Positions 48,957 through 61,268 of a stretch of DNA of 64,000 nt are shown piece by piece. The stretch comes from Whitmania pigra. Taxonomy: Eukaryota > Annelida > Clitellata > Hirudinida > Haemopidae. The translations under genes and the position numbers were made by a program. The number at the start of each line of letters is the position of its first letter. Position 1 is the stretch's first letter. The notes below the pieces were generated by a model. That model searched no databases, was not told the origin of the DNA, and saw nothing but the letters and a program-made list of their open reading frames with translations. Where the stretch lies: assembly GCA_021613335.1 (NCBI GenBank), contig JAJTWR010000090.1, positions 1,753,501 to 1,817,500 on the forward strand, in the 5' to 3' direction.

Positions 48957-51900
48957 ATGAATAACGAAAGCGTTTGTTTCAAATACAACTTCGCATTGGT
49001 TTCTCGAGTTGCCAACTCGTTTGCCGAAACTTCGTCCTATGATTTGGTCGATCCCAAGTTGGCCATCGATATAGACAGAGCCAGGAGGGAGCACGAAGAA
49101 TTGGTCGATGCCCTCAGAAGAATCGGTGTTGACGTCATCGAATTGCCATGTGACGAGAGACAACCAGACGGTTTGTTCGTCGATGACATCGCCGTCGTCA
49201 TAAACGGAACTGCTCTCATTTGCAATCCACCATCTCTCCCCAACAAGCCATCAAGACAAGGAGAGGTGGTTTAATTCTCGATTGTTTATTAATCGTTTAT
49301 TGAAATTATTATTACTTTGCTTTCTTGTGCATTTTGGACTGAATACCCTGTGAACTTTGAGTATCTTTTTGTGGTCTAGTTGGCCGTCGTGAGGCAAGTT
49401 CTTCGCAAAGAAATCGGTCTGAAGATTGTCGAAGTCGACACGGAGAAAGCTCTGGTAGAAGGAGGCGACGTGCTCTTTACAGGTGTGGATGACTTTCGAG
49501 TCATTCGTTGAGATGAATCATAATTAAATGCTTCGTTAGACAAATTTGATTTATTAATGACCCACATTTTTGCTAGATATGTTTTATTTTTTGTTAGATA
49601 TTTTCAATTTCTATTAATAATCATCAATATCTAAGTAGCAAGAAAACGATGTATTCTCATAGTTATTATTGTTAAATATTTCAAAAATTATTGTTTATTT
49701 TCATAAGTGCAATTATAAAAAAAAATATAGGAAGACATCAATTTGCATTTTACTTCTCAAAAAACTGGTTGCCTTGCACCAGACCATTGAAATTGTTCAA
49801 GCATAAATCATCACTTCAGAATGAGAACATTCTGCAGTTCCAAACATCACAACAACAAGACCATTTGATTTACAATCACCCAAACAAATCCTAACAGGCA
49901 GAGAAATATTTGTGGGCCTCTCGACAAGAACCAACATGCTGGGGGCACAGGCAGTGGCCAAGGCTTTCCCCGAGTATTCGACCACGGTGGTCAGGGTCTA
50001 CTCACCAGCCATCCACCTTAAGGATTACATCAGTATGGCTGGTCCGGAAGTCATGACAGTGGGAAAGAGCAAGGCCGCGCAGAGCACATTCCAGGTTGGG
50101 TTAAGATTTAAAAAACATTTGTCACGATTGTTTTGGAATATTTTCGTACTGTAGTTTTATTTTTAGGATTGTTTGTGAGCTGGCTACGATGCCACAATTT
50201 TGTTACTTGATGCCAATGCCTTGCAGATGGATAGCAGTTTGCGACTAGGATTTATTAACTGACTAATTGATTATTATTATTTAATTGTCTCATCGGATGC
50301 CAAATTACTCTGACTATCTAGGTCTTACTGCTTCTTTGTGCTTCATTTGAGTTGTTGTTTAGGCACATTTGTTTTTATCAAGGATGAGTTACAATTCGTT
50401 GACAACGGAGCTTCAGTGAGGTCATGAATCTGATTCTTCCACCGAATCGCATGTCATCGAAACACGAACACAGAATTCGCATTTCCACGTCATTTCATTT
50501 TACGTGTTCTATTTTTTTTTCTAAAAAGACATTTTAAGAGTTGTCTGCAGTTGCGATGCTTAGAGGTACTTCATTCGGTAATTTGTGAGCGGCTGTAAGA
50601 CTTGTGAAACATTACTTTACCACACCTACTATGCTTGTAATTACTTCAAAACTTTGACACGAACAAGATGATTGTGCATGAGGTGGGATGATGATGATGA
50701 TTTTTATGATAATTATGATTAACATTGATGCTAGGTAGCTGTTCAGATTAGAATTTGTTGGAGTTATTTAATAATGATTATTAATCAATTCCAAGAAGTC
50801 AATTAAGTGTAACGACCTGTACCTGTTAGTTGAGTAATTATTGATGCAGTACTCTGGCTAGTAGGATTCAAAGTGCCTGACTGGTATTGCCAGTTTTGAA
50901 GCTGTTTCTAAAGATTATTACATTTTATGTTCCTGCAAATTGAGTAAATGTATGGGAAATGGTTATCAGTTTTTGGAAATTTGTGATTTTATTATGATCA
51001 CTTATTTTGATGGTATTTGTATATTGAGTTTATTTGTAGATATTTGTGTTGTATGTAGATAGCATCCTCCGGGATTAAGTGCACAAATGTTTATTTCAGA
51101 AATTTTTGATTTTGTACTTGAAATAATTTTGCATTACAAGTCTCAAGAATTTGTTAATAAATTGGATAAACAATGGATGTATCAAGTTATCAGTACCTAA
51201 ATCAGTTTTGAGTTTCGCAGTTGCATTAGCTTATAGGTTAGCTCTTAATGTTGAAATTTGATTAAAAATAATATTATTTTGTCTCCTAATCCAATAATTA
51301 ATTAATTAATTGATTAATTCCCACCTCCAGGAGATCAAGAACTCCGGTGCTGTCGGCTATAAGTACATCACGGTGGAAGAAGATGAAGCTGCCAACGTCA
51401 TCTACGCAAACAATGTACTCTTGCACCTCTCCAGTGAACAGATACCCAACGGATCCATGGTTGGTTTCAAAGTTTGCAACAGATAGATGGATGAGGATGA
51501 TTTGTCTAATTTGTCATCATTGCAGCTTTTTGTTTCCGGTCGTAATTGCGGGTAGTGCGTGTGCGTGGGACGCGTTAATGTCTTTTGTCAATAGGTTTTT
51601 TGTATTGTTTAGTTTATTTTATTGCTTTGGATACCTTCATTAGTACCATTATTGAATTTTTTAATATCAATGGTACATCGAGCTTAATTCAATAATACTA
51701 TCAATTGTGGCTTTGGAGGTATTTTGTAGACTAGCATATATTATATAATAACATAATATTAATTAATTAGTAGTTTGAATAAGTTTATTCTTTAATTATT
51801 TTTTAATTGTCATTTATTTTTTATGAACACCTTTCTTTGTCAGTTTTTTTTATGTGGGTCTTCTTCAGGTACTTACTATTCTAAAAAAGCAAATCTAATT

Positions 51901-52173
51901 GTGGGAAGAATTATTATTAAGAATATGTAATTTGTTTACTAGTAATACCTGTGTTATTTAATAGCACGTTTGACTTTACTTTCCATTGTAACACAGTTTA
52001 AAGCCGCTCGGAATGATTGTTTTTTCTCTTAGGTGTACACCAACAAGATCGACTACCCGAGAGTGGCCATCCACATGATAGAGCCACTGAAGAGGGGAGG
52101 AAGGCTGAGCAACTGCGTTCTCCTCGTCAACAGGATCAGACACCCCAAGAAGATCCCCACCACGGCTCCGTAA
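48957..52173 (+). CDS. DDAH: Dimethylarginine dimethylaminohydrolase
   Basis: Five exons: 48957-49265, 49380-49482, 49898-50094, 51331-51459, 52033-52173, giving 292 residues (human DDAH1 is 285). Exon 1 carries DGLFVDDIAVVINGTAL, the acidic substrate-binding segment. Exons 2-3 give EGGDVLFTGREIFVGLSTRTN and the catalytic histidine in AIHLKDYISMAGP (His177). Exon 5 gives GRLSNCVLLVNR, where Cys274 aligns with the catalytic cysteine; the preceding residue, Cys in human DDAH1, is Asn273 here. The enzyme hydrolyses asymmetric dimethylarginine and monomethylarginine to citrulline and an amine, relieving nitric oxide synthase inhibition. The ATG at 48957 is chosen because only a non-ATG codon extends the frame upstream. 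Confidence 0.92.
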
Positions 52174-53016
52174 GGAATGTCCCCCAGGAACCAATAACGA
52201 GAGGACCCGTCATCCATTTGATTTGACTTCCTTGGAAAACTTTTTAAAGATTAATAACAACTCTCCGTAACAAAGATGTTTTAGTGTTCGGATGGTCCGC
52301 TTGATATGTTTAAGGAGATCGTAATCCGTTCATCAATTTCTTCGTATTTTAGTTTATTTTACGTCGTGTCCATTTCTACCCTCGAGGGAGGTTGTTGTCG
52401 TCGCGAAACTGCTTTCACTTTTACTTATTCCTCAAAAGATTCCACGTTTCAATTGTAAGCTACTGCTGATGACGATTCACTTTGGTGACTCACGTTGCCT
52501 CAGCCGCTCCTATGTGAAAAGGCCGGCGCCCCTTATTTTCAGAAAGAGTTTTTGTGATCCCGAAAGACCACTTCAACTGCATTGTTGTGCCAGTACCCGT
52601 TCTCCTACTTTTTCATCCTTTCCATTGCTTTCGTGAAGTTTATGCATTTCCAAGTCGAAGAATTTCATGTCTCTTGTGTGTCTAATTTCTTTTAGCCAGC
52701 CGGCCTTATTGCTTTCGTCTACGGTAAATAGGAGCCGTGCGTGTGAATCGTCGACACCGGGATTTCCCGGAACGACCCCAATTTCGTGGCCTGCCTTAAC
52801 GCCGCATCTTATTTTCGGACTTTTGAATTCGACTGTCTGATCGTGTACTTGTATTTTTCATTTCTACCAAAGCTTGTAGTTGACGTTGGGAAAAATTTGA
52901 TTGCTTGACGAGAAATAAACACGTTTCTAAAATTATTTCAAACAATTAATATTTCCAAACATCAAACAACGGCGGGGTCATTAACACTCGGGGATATCCG
53001 AGGGCGAATGAGGTTT
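52174..53016. other. Tail-to-tail interval between DDAH and PHPT1
   Basis: 843 bp with the 3' UTRs of two convergent genes. GAAATAAACA at about 52912-52921 is a candidate plus-strand poly(A) signal. No other gene. Confidence 0.5.
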
Positions 53017-53795
53017 TCAGTATCCTCCGTTTTCCCACTCGACCTTGTAGCCTTTGTAATGTTCCTTCAGCAGTTCGCATGTTACAGAGTGGTCTGCTTT
53101 TCCAAACCCCTGCGAAGGAGGATTAAAAGTGGAATTTTAATGTTTGATCGTGGAGTGAGGTGACATGATTTGTCTACGTAATGTAATAGCCGACAGTGGG
53201 TGGCAGAGTAACTCATTGCTTGAATCATGCTGCCTTAAAAACTTTCCTACTTGTAGAAAGCGATCGGCCTCAAAGTTCAGTTAGAACATATGTCATCGTT
53301 ATCATTATCATTGCACCCGCTAGTGGCATTCACAATTGGTCAGTTTCTGCTGTACGAGAAATCAGTGCCGAGGTAAAAAAGCTGACTCACCACAGAATGC
53401 CCATAGATGAGGATGTGCTTCATTTCTGGTTCATGTTTTATACGTCCTCCTCCCAGACATTTGAGTTTTGCATTTAATTTGTTTTCAGCCACAAATTCTT
53501 CACATTTCTCAAAAATGTCAGCTAAAAGTGTTTTATAATTTCTTATCAATATCTATAAACATATCACTAACTTGATAATTGACAAACCATGGTATTCTGA
53601 TTCTGCATCACCTCTCACCAGATTCTTCTTCATCTTGCCAGAGGAAGCCTCAATTAAAATATATTTGAAAGTTCCTTTCGGATCAATTACAACTGTTGGC
53701 AGCTTTTCCAGATCAGCCATTTGTCGAAAATTTATCGGCCTTAAAATAGAAAACCCTTTCTTAATGTTACGTAATAATGCTGCTAATGGTGGCAT
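53017..53795 (-). CDS. PHPT1: 14-kDa phosphohistidine phosphatase (PHPT1/janus family)
   Basis: Three exons: 53795-53588, 53521-53391, 53109-53017, giving 143 residues from the first ATG or 118 from an internal ATG (53720-53718; human 125). Family features are TFKYILIEASS, VRGDAESEYHADIFEKC with the catalytic histidine (His69 here, His44 from the inner start), KCLGGGRIKHEPEMKHILIYGHSV and the ending KVEWENGGY. It dephosphorylates phosphohistidine on proteins in the cytosol. The extra 25 N-terminal residues (MPPLAALLRNIKKGFSILRP...) are basic and could be a mitochondrial presequence, or simply 5' UTR, because the inner MADLEKLPTVV lines up with the usual family start. Ends convergently with DDAH. 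Confidence 0.88.
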
Positions 53796-56700
53796 GCTTT
53801 CCTATAATTTTAGCCCTGCGAGTAAAATTGATGAAATAATTCAAGGCAAATAAACCCATCAATTAAGTAACCGAACCTAAAACAAATGCTCCAACGAATC
53901 ACTTTCAACTAATTTGTTTATCGGCGATGAGCGCTTAAAAGTGAAACCTATATTACTAAAAACCCGTTAAACGCAATCAATTATTCTACTATTAACACCT
54001 CGATAGTACTTTGTTAAATAAAAAAATAAATTTATAAAGATTTTCTCGTCCTAAGACGAAGGTCGTGATAATTAGGCCATGTCATTTAAGCCCCGCCCAC
54101 TGAGCCACAAACCCCGCCTATCTCTGCCCCAAGTTGTTCAAATACATCGCGTACGACAGAAAGAGCATTATGTGCTTCTCTACCCTCTGGGGCGCTACCC
54201 GTTCGCTCGTCGAGATCATTTTGTTTACGATTTTCTGGCTCAATTCGGCATCGTCGGAGGTGAGAAAATTTGAAAATGAATTTCTTTTATAAACAAAAGA
54301 AACTGGCAGGTTTCTTGTGAGAAGGAAAACGTTTGCTTCTGACAAACGTAGGCCTCGATGCGATGAATGGCGGGCCTACTGCATAATTTAACGAAAGGCT
54401 GTGCTGGTAAGCTGGCTTGCCCGGTTTCGTTCAGACAGGCGTTTCAATGGATGTGGTTCGTGTCACGACCGCATTCGGCTCGATTCTCGTTCACTTTATT
54501 TATTTATTTATTTATTTAATTTATTTATTTGTACATCCATCTGTTTATTTATTTATTTATTTATTCATTCATTCCGTCTGTTTGATTTTTAAATTGCGAA
54601 ACGGCCATTCGCCTCAGATTACATTACCTGATTTACAGTTACAATTAACACTCTGCGGTTTTAATGATTGGCTGTCGGATTTTTATGTTTAGTACGCTTA
54701 CGAAAGCATACCAGGTGGAGTGATTTTAGAACAATGCGCCATCGTTCCCCTCTCAATTATAAGAACAATCGAGGGGCCGTTTGTTTTTTTACTGGTTTTG
54801 TGTTTTGATTCTCACCAGCCTGGCAAAATGTGACGTGTTCGGGCTCGTCCGTCGATTCTCGTTTTGGTTACATAAATATCATCGCATATTCCCCGGTAAA
54901 TATCAAAGTCCAATCGAATAATTAAATTTTAATATTTAGCCGACTAAATATTTCGATATGGACTTTGAGACGTGCGCTGAGGCGCTGTAGATCGGTAGTC
55001 CGTAGATCAGCAAGTTCGGCATTATGAGTGGGCGTGGCTTTTTAGGACCTTCAGGGCTTGCTAACGTCAGTGCATAGCTGAAGCCCTTCGCTGAAGAATG
55101 ATCGTGCGAAGGTTGCGAACGAATTGATAATTTATTATGATTACATTTAGTCGGCGACCTAGAGACATTATTAAACCGTCGATTAAACGGCTAAAAGTGA
55201 ACGTATGTTTTGGTTAGTGATTTATTTATTTATTTATTTATTAATTCTGAGTATCTGAGAAAGAAATTGAGGGGCTGATGATTTGCATAATTTTAGAGCT
55301 AGCTAGGTGGGTGGATGGCCTACTAAGCCAGCTTCCTGCTTCATTTTGACCTCTTGAATCGCAGGAGTAAAGGTAGAATCCTTTGCTCAATACAAGGCTC
55401 TTGCACGCCTGGAATAATTATTGATTAACTTATTATTGAAAAAGAACGTTTGAAATTGGAACTATAATTTCGTATTCGAGTAAAATTATCGGACTAGTAA
55501 ATGAATGGAGACCATGTTTTTCTCTTGTGAGAATTCTGACTGAGGCCGTGGCGATGAACTGATATGAGGCATATCAGAGCTTATTTACATCGACTGCGTC
55601 ATTGCTTGCGCAGTACCCCCAACAACCTTATCTTTCAAGTGCGTGGTTCACACATTCTCAGATCTCATTGGCTTCTCTATTGCTACTGCTCTTAGTTTCA
55701 GAAACAATTTTTCCGATAACTTCATCTGTTCCTTGTCCATCCATTCGCTAATATTTTCAGCTAATAATAAACCTTCATCTCGCTCAAACATGTCGTCTTG
55801 GTAACCAGAAAGTTTATTTTATCTCTTTGTGGACATATTCTCCGTCACGAACGAACGCAAGCAAGGACATTTTCGTCAGCTTTCTCTAGTGCATAAAAGT
55901 TGCTCCATTTCGCGGAGTCTCTCAAATCGTCTTGCACCATTCGATAATAATAATAATAATAAAAATAATAATAATCATAATAAAGAATAACTAGAATAGC
56001 TAATTTATGGGTCAATCAGGCTGTTACATTGCTATAATCTTTGTCTCCTGTGGTCACGTGAGGACGTATCGTCCAATGGTGTTGAAGGACAAAGCTGCTA
56101 TTTTTAGAACTTGGCACATAAAGTGACCTTATGTTGGTCATTATCACGTGATAAATTTTGTCGGACATTTTGCGGATTCGGAAATTTCAGAATTTTTAGA
56201 AGCGTTAATTAAAAAAAGTGACATTTCTTATTACTTTCATTACTATTATGCAATTATTAAAAAATAAAGACTTGTGTTATATAGTCTAGTGCTCCAGACA
56301 ATTTGCCATTGTGAGCTTTCTTTGTTCGCTACCGTTCTCAGGCTCATTTGCATATTCATTAACGAGGTTCTCTCTTAACCATTATCCATGTTGCAGAGCA
56401 TCGAATAATTTGCATTATTAATTATGCGCAATTAATCTGCATACTTTATGAGTTGAATTAATTAATTTTATGGGTTTGGAAAATGATGATTACATTGTTT
56501 CTCGGACAAAGTCACACTTGTACATTCAACTTTCCGTGTCACCTTCAATCAAATTGCTGGGCTGTGAGAAACCTAAAACCACCTAAAAGTGGTTACAATT
56601 AAAAATAAATAAATACTAGTTAATTAAATAATTTATAATTAAAATTTTGCTGGTAGCTTTACTTCTGTGTTCATGTTAATTTTTTATTCGTAGCCTAGTT

Positions 56701-56925
56701 ATTCTATTTGTTTATTTTTTATTTTTATTTTTACCATCTTTTTTTTAATCATCTCCATTAAGCATTAAATTTTCTTCTTTCAGGTTAATCCAATTCCCAT
56801 GCATCATGAACCCATGAAGACCTAAAGCATAATTGATAGCCACCTATTAATAATTAATAACAGTTGAAAACTCAAAACAAATCTCACATTGACCTCCTGC
56901 TTCGGGCCATAAGAACCATCTCGTC
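53796..56925. other. Intergenic region between PHPT1 and the long zinc-finger gene
   Basis: About 3.1 kb. GC-box-like motifs occur at 54090-54097 (CCCCGCCC), 54111-54118 (ACCCCGCC) and 55028-55037 (GTGGGCGTGG), in a region that could hold promoters for the divergent pair. There are (TTTA)n repeats at 54498-54575 and 55221-55242. A good acceptor (TTCTTTCAG at 56775-56783) before the zinc-finger ATG suggests a non-coding 5' exon upstream. The open frame at 54118-54345 (-) has no family match and is not called. Confidence 0.5.
54498..54575. repeat. (TTTA)n microsatellite
   Basis: Two TTTA runs separated by TTTGTACATCCATCTG, then a short ATTC run. Confidence 0.93.
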
Positions 56926-58914
56926 ATGTCGAGCAATCTTTTAGGTGCGGACATGATGGATTCGGAGACATCGGGGAGTCAAATTTCTCCCTCGAAAAAA
57001 CTTCAGCACGCAATCCTCCAGTTGTGCAACGAGTACATCACCTACGACCGGACGTTGCAGGTGCTCGGCGTCATTTGCCTCACCATCGACGACCAGCAAC
57101 CCGAAATCGTGGTCAAGGTCAACAACACCTTGAAGAGGTTCAAAGAACCTGACTCCATCAATCTCATCAACAGCCTGCAGAAGGCCGACGCAAAAGCTGC
57201 AAAGCTGCTCAACATTTCTTTGCCTCAGGGAGCAACCCAGGACGATCGGGAGACAAAAACGTTCGCCAAGACTTCTTCCTCACATGGTAGCGGTTTGACG
57301 AAGTCAAAAATGGGACTTCGCTCCGGCAAATTACTGAGGAAAGGCCACGGAAGGAAGCAGTCAAAACCTTCGAAAGTCAGTCATGCCCAGCAATCCGACT
57401 TCGCCAACGAACATTCGAGCAATGACGAAATTTCTGCCGAGAAAAGTAACGACGTCGAGCCGGACGACAACACGGAACCTGACGACGATTCGCAGAAAGA
57501 CTTCGACGGAGCGAAGGACGCCGTCGACGAGGAAAGCGTGAACGCCCGAAGCAGGAAGAGACCTTTGGAGGACATCGAACCTTTGGACGAGAATTTGGCC
57601 AAACTCTCGAAACTGCCGCACGACGAATTGGAGTTCCAGGAGATCGAAGATGCCAGTGCCTTGCTGGATGCGGAGTCGGACGAAGACTTGAAGAGGCTGG
57701 TCATCATCGAGCCGCTGGAAAACAACGTGGACGATCCAAACCAGATGAACGAATCCACCATGCCTTCGTTCGACGCCGCCCTGGCAAATCTGAGCGAGGT
57801 CGACTTGCAGTCGAGCCAAAAACTTCAAGGCGGGGACATCATTCACATCAAGGAAGAGCCCGTCTTTCTGGACGAGGAGCACCTCGGCTCGACTGAGCTG
57901 GAAAGACTTCTGAAGGCCGACAAGTCGAAACCGAAGCAGAAGAACGTTCTCGAGGCATCTCAGTACCAAGTGGAGTCCAGGGTAGTTCGAACGGTCACTC
58001 CAGTTGCTAGGCAACTTCTTCCCGCTCCGTCCGCTCTCCTTTCCAACCAAATCTTTGCAATTCTGCCAAACACGGCCAACGTCCAGCCTCAGAACCAAAC
58101 CGGCGGCTTGGCGAGGCTTCTCCAGCCGACCACCTTCTACACGGTGACCGACAAGAACGTCCAAAGCAGCACCAACAACTGCTTTTCTCTTCAGCTCACT
58201 CAGATGGCAAAAAACGTTCTCAAACTTCCGGAAAATGCCTCTCGCACGGTGACGAATCAGATCCCGATCATAAAAAGTCCCAGCTCGAGCCAGGGCAGCA
58301 CCCTCGTCGCACTCAACAGGCAGCCGAACAACGAGAGCGATTACCTTCTCGACTCCTTCGCCGCAGAACCCGAACTCCTGACGAAGATCGGCCTCAAATC
58401 GTCCAGCCTGAACACGGATCCGGGCATTTCCAAGAAAACTCACAGACGCCGGATCTACGAAGACGTCTTGACTCCCGAAGAGATCGTGGAGTACGTCGGC
58501 TCGACGGACGAGACGGCTTCCAGCGCGGCCCTCCAGAGGCCTTACAAGTGCAACTGTTGCGACAAGACCCTGCACAACTTGCTCGAATATTTCAGACACA
58601 CCCTCAAGGTCCACAACGCCTTCGTCTGCCACCAGTGCGGCAAGGACTTCTCGACGAAGAGCTCGCTGCTGAGGCATCGACCGATACACACCGGTCTGAG
58701 GAGGTTTGCCTGCGGCATCTGCCAGAAGTCGTTCTACAGGAAGGACAAGTGCAAGTCTCACATCAAGATGCACTTTCGGTTCGGCTTTCCGGCCACGGCG
58801 GCCTCTTCGAGCTCCGGCACTGCCGGCGCCGCCCTCGTTCAGAGCGGAATAACCACCCAGTTCGTCAGCCTTCCTACTTTCGTCGTGCCGACCAGCGAGG
58901 GCACGATGGGCTAG
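56926..58914 (+). CDS. C2H2 zinc-finger protein, long single coding exon
   Basis: 662 residues with no intron in the coding part; a 3' splice site at 56783 suggests a spliced 5' UTR. The N-terminal 80 residues are a helical region without a family I recognise (LQHAILQLCNEYITYDRTLQ). A basic stretch (about 128-150), a long acidic disordered region (about 160-260) and a SUMO-type IKEE motif follow. Three C2H2 fingers lie at the C-terminus: C542/C545/H558/H563, C568/C571/H584/H588 and C596/C599/H612/H616. A hydrophobic, Ser/Ala-rich tail ends the protein. It is a likely nuclear DNA-binding regulator; target unknown. The exon is clearly more GC-rich than its surroundings, which also opens a long antisense frame (see rejected items). 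Confidence 0.9.
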   Translation: MSSNLLGADMMDSETSGSQISPSKKLQHAILQLCNEYITYDRTLQVLGVICLTIDDQQPEIVVKVNNTLKRFKEPDSINLINSLQKADAKAAKLLNISLPQGATQDDRETKTFAKTSSSHGSGLTKSKMGLRSGKLLRKGHGRKQSKPSKVSHAQQSDFANEHSSNDEISAEKSNDVEPDDNTEPDDDSQKDFDGAKDAVDEESVNARSRKRPLEDIEPLDENLAKLSKLPHDELEFQEIEDASALLDAESDEDLKRLVIIEPLENNVDDPNQMNESTMPSFDAALANLSEVDLQSSQKLQGGDIIHIKEEPVFLDEEHLGSTELERLLKADKSKPKQKNVLEASQYQVESRVVRTVTPVARQLLPAPSALLSNQIFAILPNTANVQPQNQTGGLARLLQPTTFYTVTDKNVQSSTNNCFSLQLTQMAKNVLKLPENASRTVTNQIPIIKSPSSSQGSTLVALNRQPNNESDYLLDSFAAEPELLTKIGLKSSSLNTDPGISKKTHRRRIYEDVLTPEEIVEYVGSTDETASSAALQRPYKCNCCDKTLHNLLEYFRHTLKVHNAFVCHQCGKDFSTKSSLLRHRPIHTGLRRFACGICQKSFYRKDKCKSHIKMHFRFGFPATAASSSSGTAGAALVQSGITTQFVSLPTFVVPTSEGTMG

Positions 58915-60560
58915 GAACCGCTCTCGATTCCAAAGTTCTGTTGACGTCACCAATGTCTTGTTTAAAGACATTTTTTTTCACTTTTTTTTCTTTGTTGATT
59001 ATCTTCATTATCTTAAGTTGTTTTCTCAAATTAGTTTAATGACCTGGCAGCTAGAGTCGACGTGACCGGAAATTAAGCGTTTCCTCACCTAGAAACCCAT
59101 CTTCCTCATTCTTAATTAGACCTACTCGAAATTATCCTGATATTCTGATCTAACCCTCCTTTTTAACCTGTGACCTTGTCAGAGACAAACTCAGTTTGAC
59201 CTTTGTTTGCCTTCCCGAATCAATGCTTTGAAATGCGGGCGACCGGACTCGTCCGCCCACGTAGATTATGTTCCCCACGATGTCAGCAGACGACTTTAAA
59301 GTTCGAGCTTCAGGTCCGAGTGCTTGGGTTTTGCGTTTGCTTCTAGAGCAGCCATTTTGGAAGACTCGTAAAGTTGATGCGCAACCATCGATTTAAAAAT
59401 GGATTCTGGCATTTTGTAAAGATTTTGAATGATGCTCACCTTTTTTATTCGATTTGTCTCGAGATGAGGTGTGTGTCATACTCAGGTGGTTGTGTTTCTC
59501 GTGAGTTTGCATTTAGAGGACACACTCACGTGGTCTAACTGTGACATTATTAGGACAGATCATATTAGTGTAGGTGTTGCGATATTTTGAATACATACGT
59601 TGCAAATACGAATTCACTTGTCGCTGTTGGGTTTGAATTTTTTTTAAAGTGTCTGCTAGAACACTTCTCAGAAGGAATTTATCATTGATTTTTGGCTTTT
59701 TCGGCCTCCTTGTTTCATAGATTTTTGTTTTCGCCTTTCATTTTGACTCCGGATTTATTTAGAAGAATTCTAATTAAGCTATCGACAAATTCTATTTCTG
59801 CTAAATTAATTGTTAGGCAAAGAATGATAGGAAGGTCTCCTGTACTCCTCATTTGCTTTGTTGAGTCGAGACTTTATTTTCTGAGCTTTTAAATTGTACA
59901 TAAGCTTTGTGAATATTTGTTACTGTCTTTTCTACGTACTATCATTTCGTTCGGCCAAAGCTTTGTTTCAATTTGCGTTTTTTTATATAAATTAAAATGA
60001 AGTTTCGAAGTTGAAAGTTTTAAAGATTTTCTTACCAAACATCAGTTAAACATTTTTAAGGAGGCCAGGAATCTTGTGTTTTGTTGCATCGCAAATTCAA
60101 ATTAATTATAATCTTTAAATTAAATTTATATTAATATATAAATGCAAAATAGATAAAAATTCCGTTCGTCAAACAAACGCTCAAGATTCAGCCAATATTT
60201 AATGTCAATTATTTGCTGATATTCAATTTTAAATGAAATAGGATCTCATTTAATTTTATGTAATATTAAATCATTGTTAATTGTACTTTATTTAGGAAGC
60301 TTGAAAACCCAATTATGTCCCATAAAAACAGGTTTCCTGCGGAAATTGAGATAATGGTGTACAATGATCGAACTAAGTTTCCTTTCGTTAATCAAACAAA
60401 GGCCGACTTAGCTGACAAATATTAGTAAAAAAAAATTATCGCAAAGCGATAAAATGATAGAAATAAAACTAAAATAGTCAGTCAATCAAAAAGTGAATCA
60501 ACCAGTCACAGTCAATCAAAAGGTAAATCAACCAGTCACAGTCAATGGACATCGGGGTCA
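58915..60560. other. Tail-to-tail interval between the two zinc-finger genes
   Basis: 1.65 kb of 3' UTR and AT-rich DNA between convergent genes. A 30-bp direct repeat lies at 60481-60540. No other gene is supported. Confidence 0.5.
60481..60546. repeat. 30-bp direct repeat
   Basis: GTCAATCAAAAAGTGAATCA plus ACCAGTCACA at 60481 is repeated with two substitutions at 60511, and a third partial copy (GTCAAT) starts at 60541. It ends just before the stop of the minus-strand zinc-finger gene. Confidence 0.85.
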
Positions 60561-61268
60561 TCAATGTTTCAGACTGTGGCTTCGGTTCTTGTGTATTTTC
60601 AACTTGTCGCCTCTCGAGAATTTCTCACCGCAGATGTCACAGGGGTAAGGTCTCGCTCCGGTGTGGAGACACATGTGGCGATCCCTGTTGGCCTTTTGGG
60701 CAAAAGACCTGCCGCAAATGGAGCAGACGTGCTTTCCATGGCGAGACCAGTGAAGTTGGATTTCCATCGGAGATCTGGAGTGGAAGTTACACCGGGGACA
60801 GGTGGAAGGTAGTACAGGTGAATTCCGCGTCATCGGATTCATCCTGGTCCTTTGTGGTTGGTCGGGAAACTCGAAATTGTTGACTGAAGACTTTTCCACA
60901 GCGTCGTTCTTAGGATCTGAAAAGAGCTTCACTCTTTCTTCAGCTCTGAGAGGCCAGGCCTGAGTTTCGCATTTACGGCTTGTTCCAAAGACTCGATTCT
61001 GATCATAGTCTTGACGTTTTCTTTCCATGCACGACCAGTAAAATGACCAGAGAGAGTAGAACTGAGACAAGGAAACTGACCAAGGATACGGAGAGCACTT
61101 GAAGTACATGGAAGAAGACAAGGAACAGGGAAAGAAAGCAGAATAATCAGTCGAAGCTTCTCTGGCAGACTGACCTGAAGTGTAGCGTATGACGCCCGTG
61201 GAAGAGTCCAATTGAAGGTCACGGAAGCGAAGGTCAGATGGATGTTTCGGTTTCTCTTTGTCGTCCAT
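60561..61268 (-). CDS. C2H2 zinc-finger protein, short
   Basis: 235 residues from the ATG at 61268. Three C2H2 fingers fill the C-terminal third: C157/C160/H173/H177, C182/C185/H198/H202 and C210/C213/H226/H231, with a TGARPYP linker between the second and third, close to the TGEKPY consensus. The last finger has H-x4-H. The protein stops four residues after it. The first 150 residues resemble no domain I know and contain an aromatic, Ser-rich patch, so an upstream exon or different start is possible. Likely a DNA-binding regulator. A TATA-like box on this strand is at 61661-61670. The gene is convergent with the longer zinc-finger gene. Confidence 0.75.
   Translation of the reverse strand: MDDKEKPKHPSDLRFRDLQLDSSTGVIRYTSGQSAREASTDYSAFFPCSLSSSMYFKCSPYPWSVSLSQFYSLWSFYWSCMERKRQDYDQNRVFGTSRKCETQAWPLRAEERVKLFSDPKNDAVEKSSVNNFEFPDQPQRTRMNPMTRNSPVLPSTCPRCNFHSRSPMEIQLHWSRHGKHVCSICGRSFAQKANRDRHMCLHTGARPYPCDICGEKFSRGDKLKIHKNRSHSLKH

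Noticed and set aside
54118..54345. A 75-residue minus-strand frame between PHPT1 and the zinc-finger gene
   Set aside because: It overlaps GC-box-like promoter sequence and matches no family I know.
57361..58971. 536-residue open frame antisense to the long zinc-finger gene
   Set aside because: It is the shadow of a GC-rich coding exon. Its sequence is Arg/Val/Leu-rich without domains, while the plus strand encodes clear C2H2 fingers.
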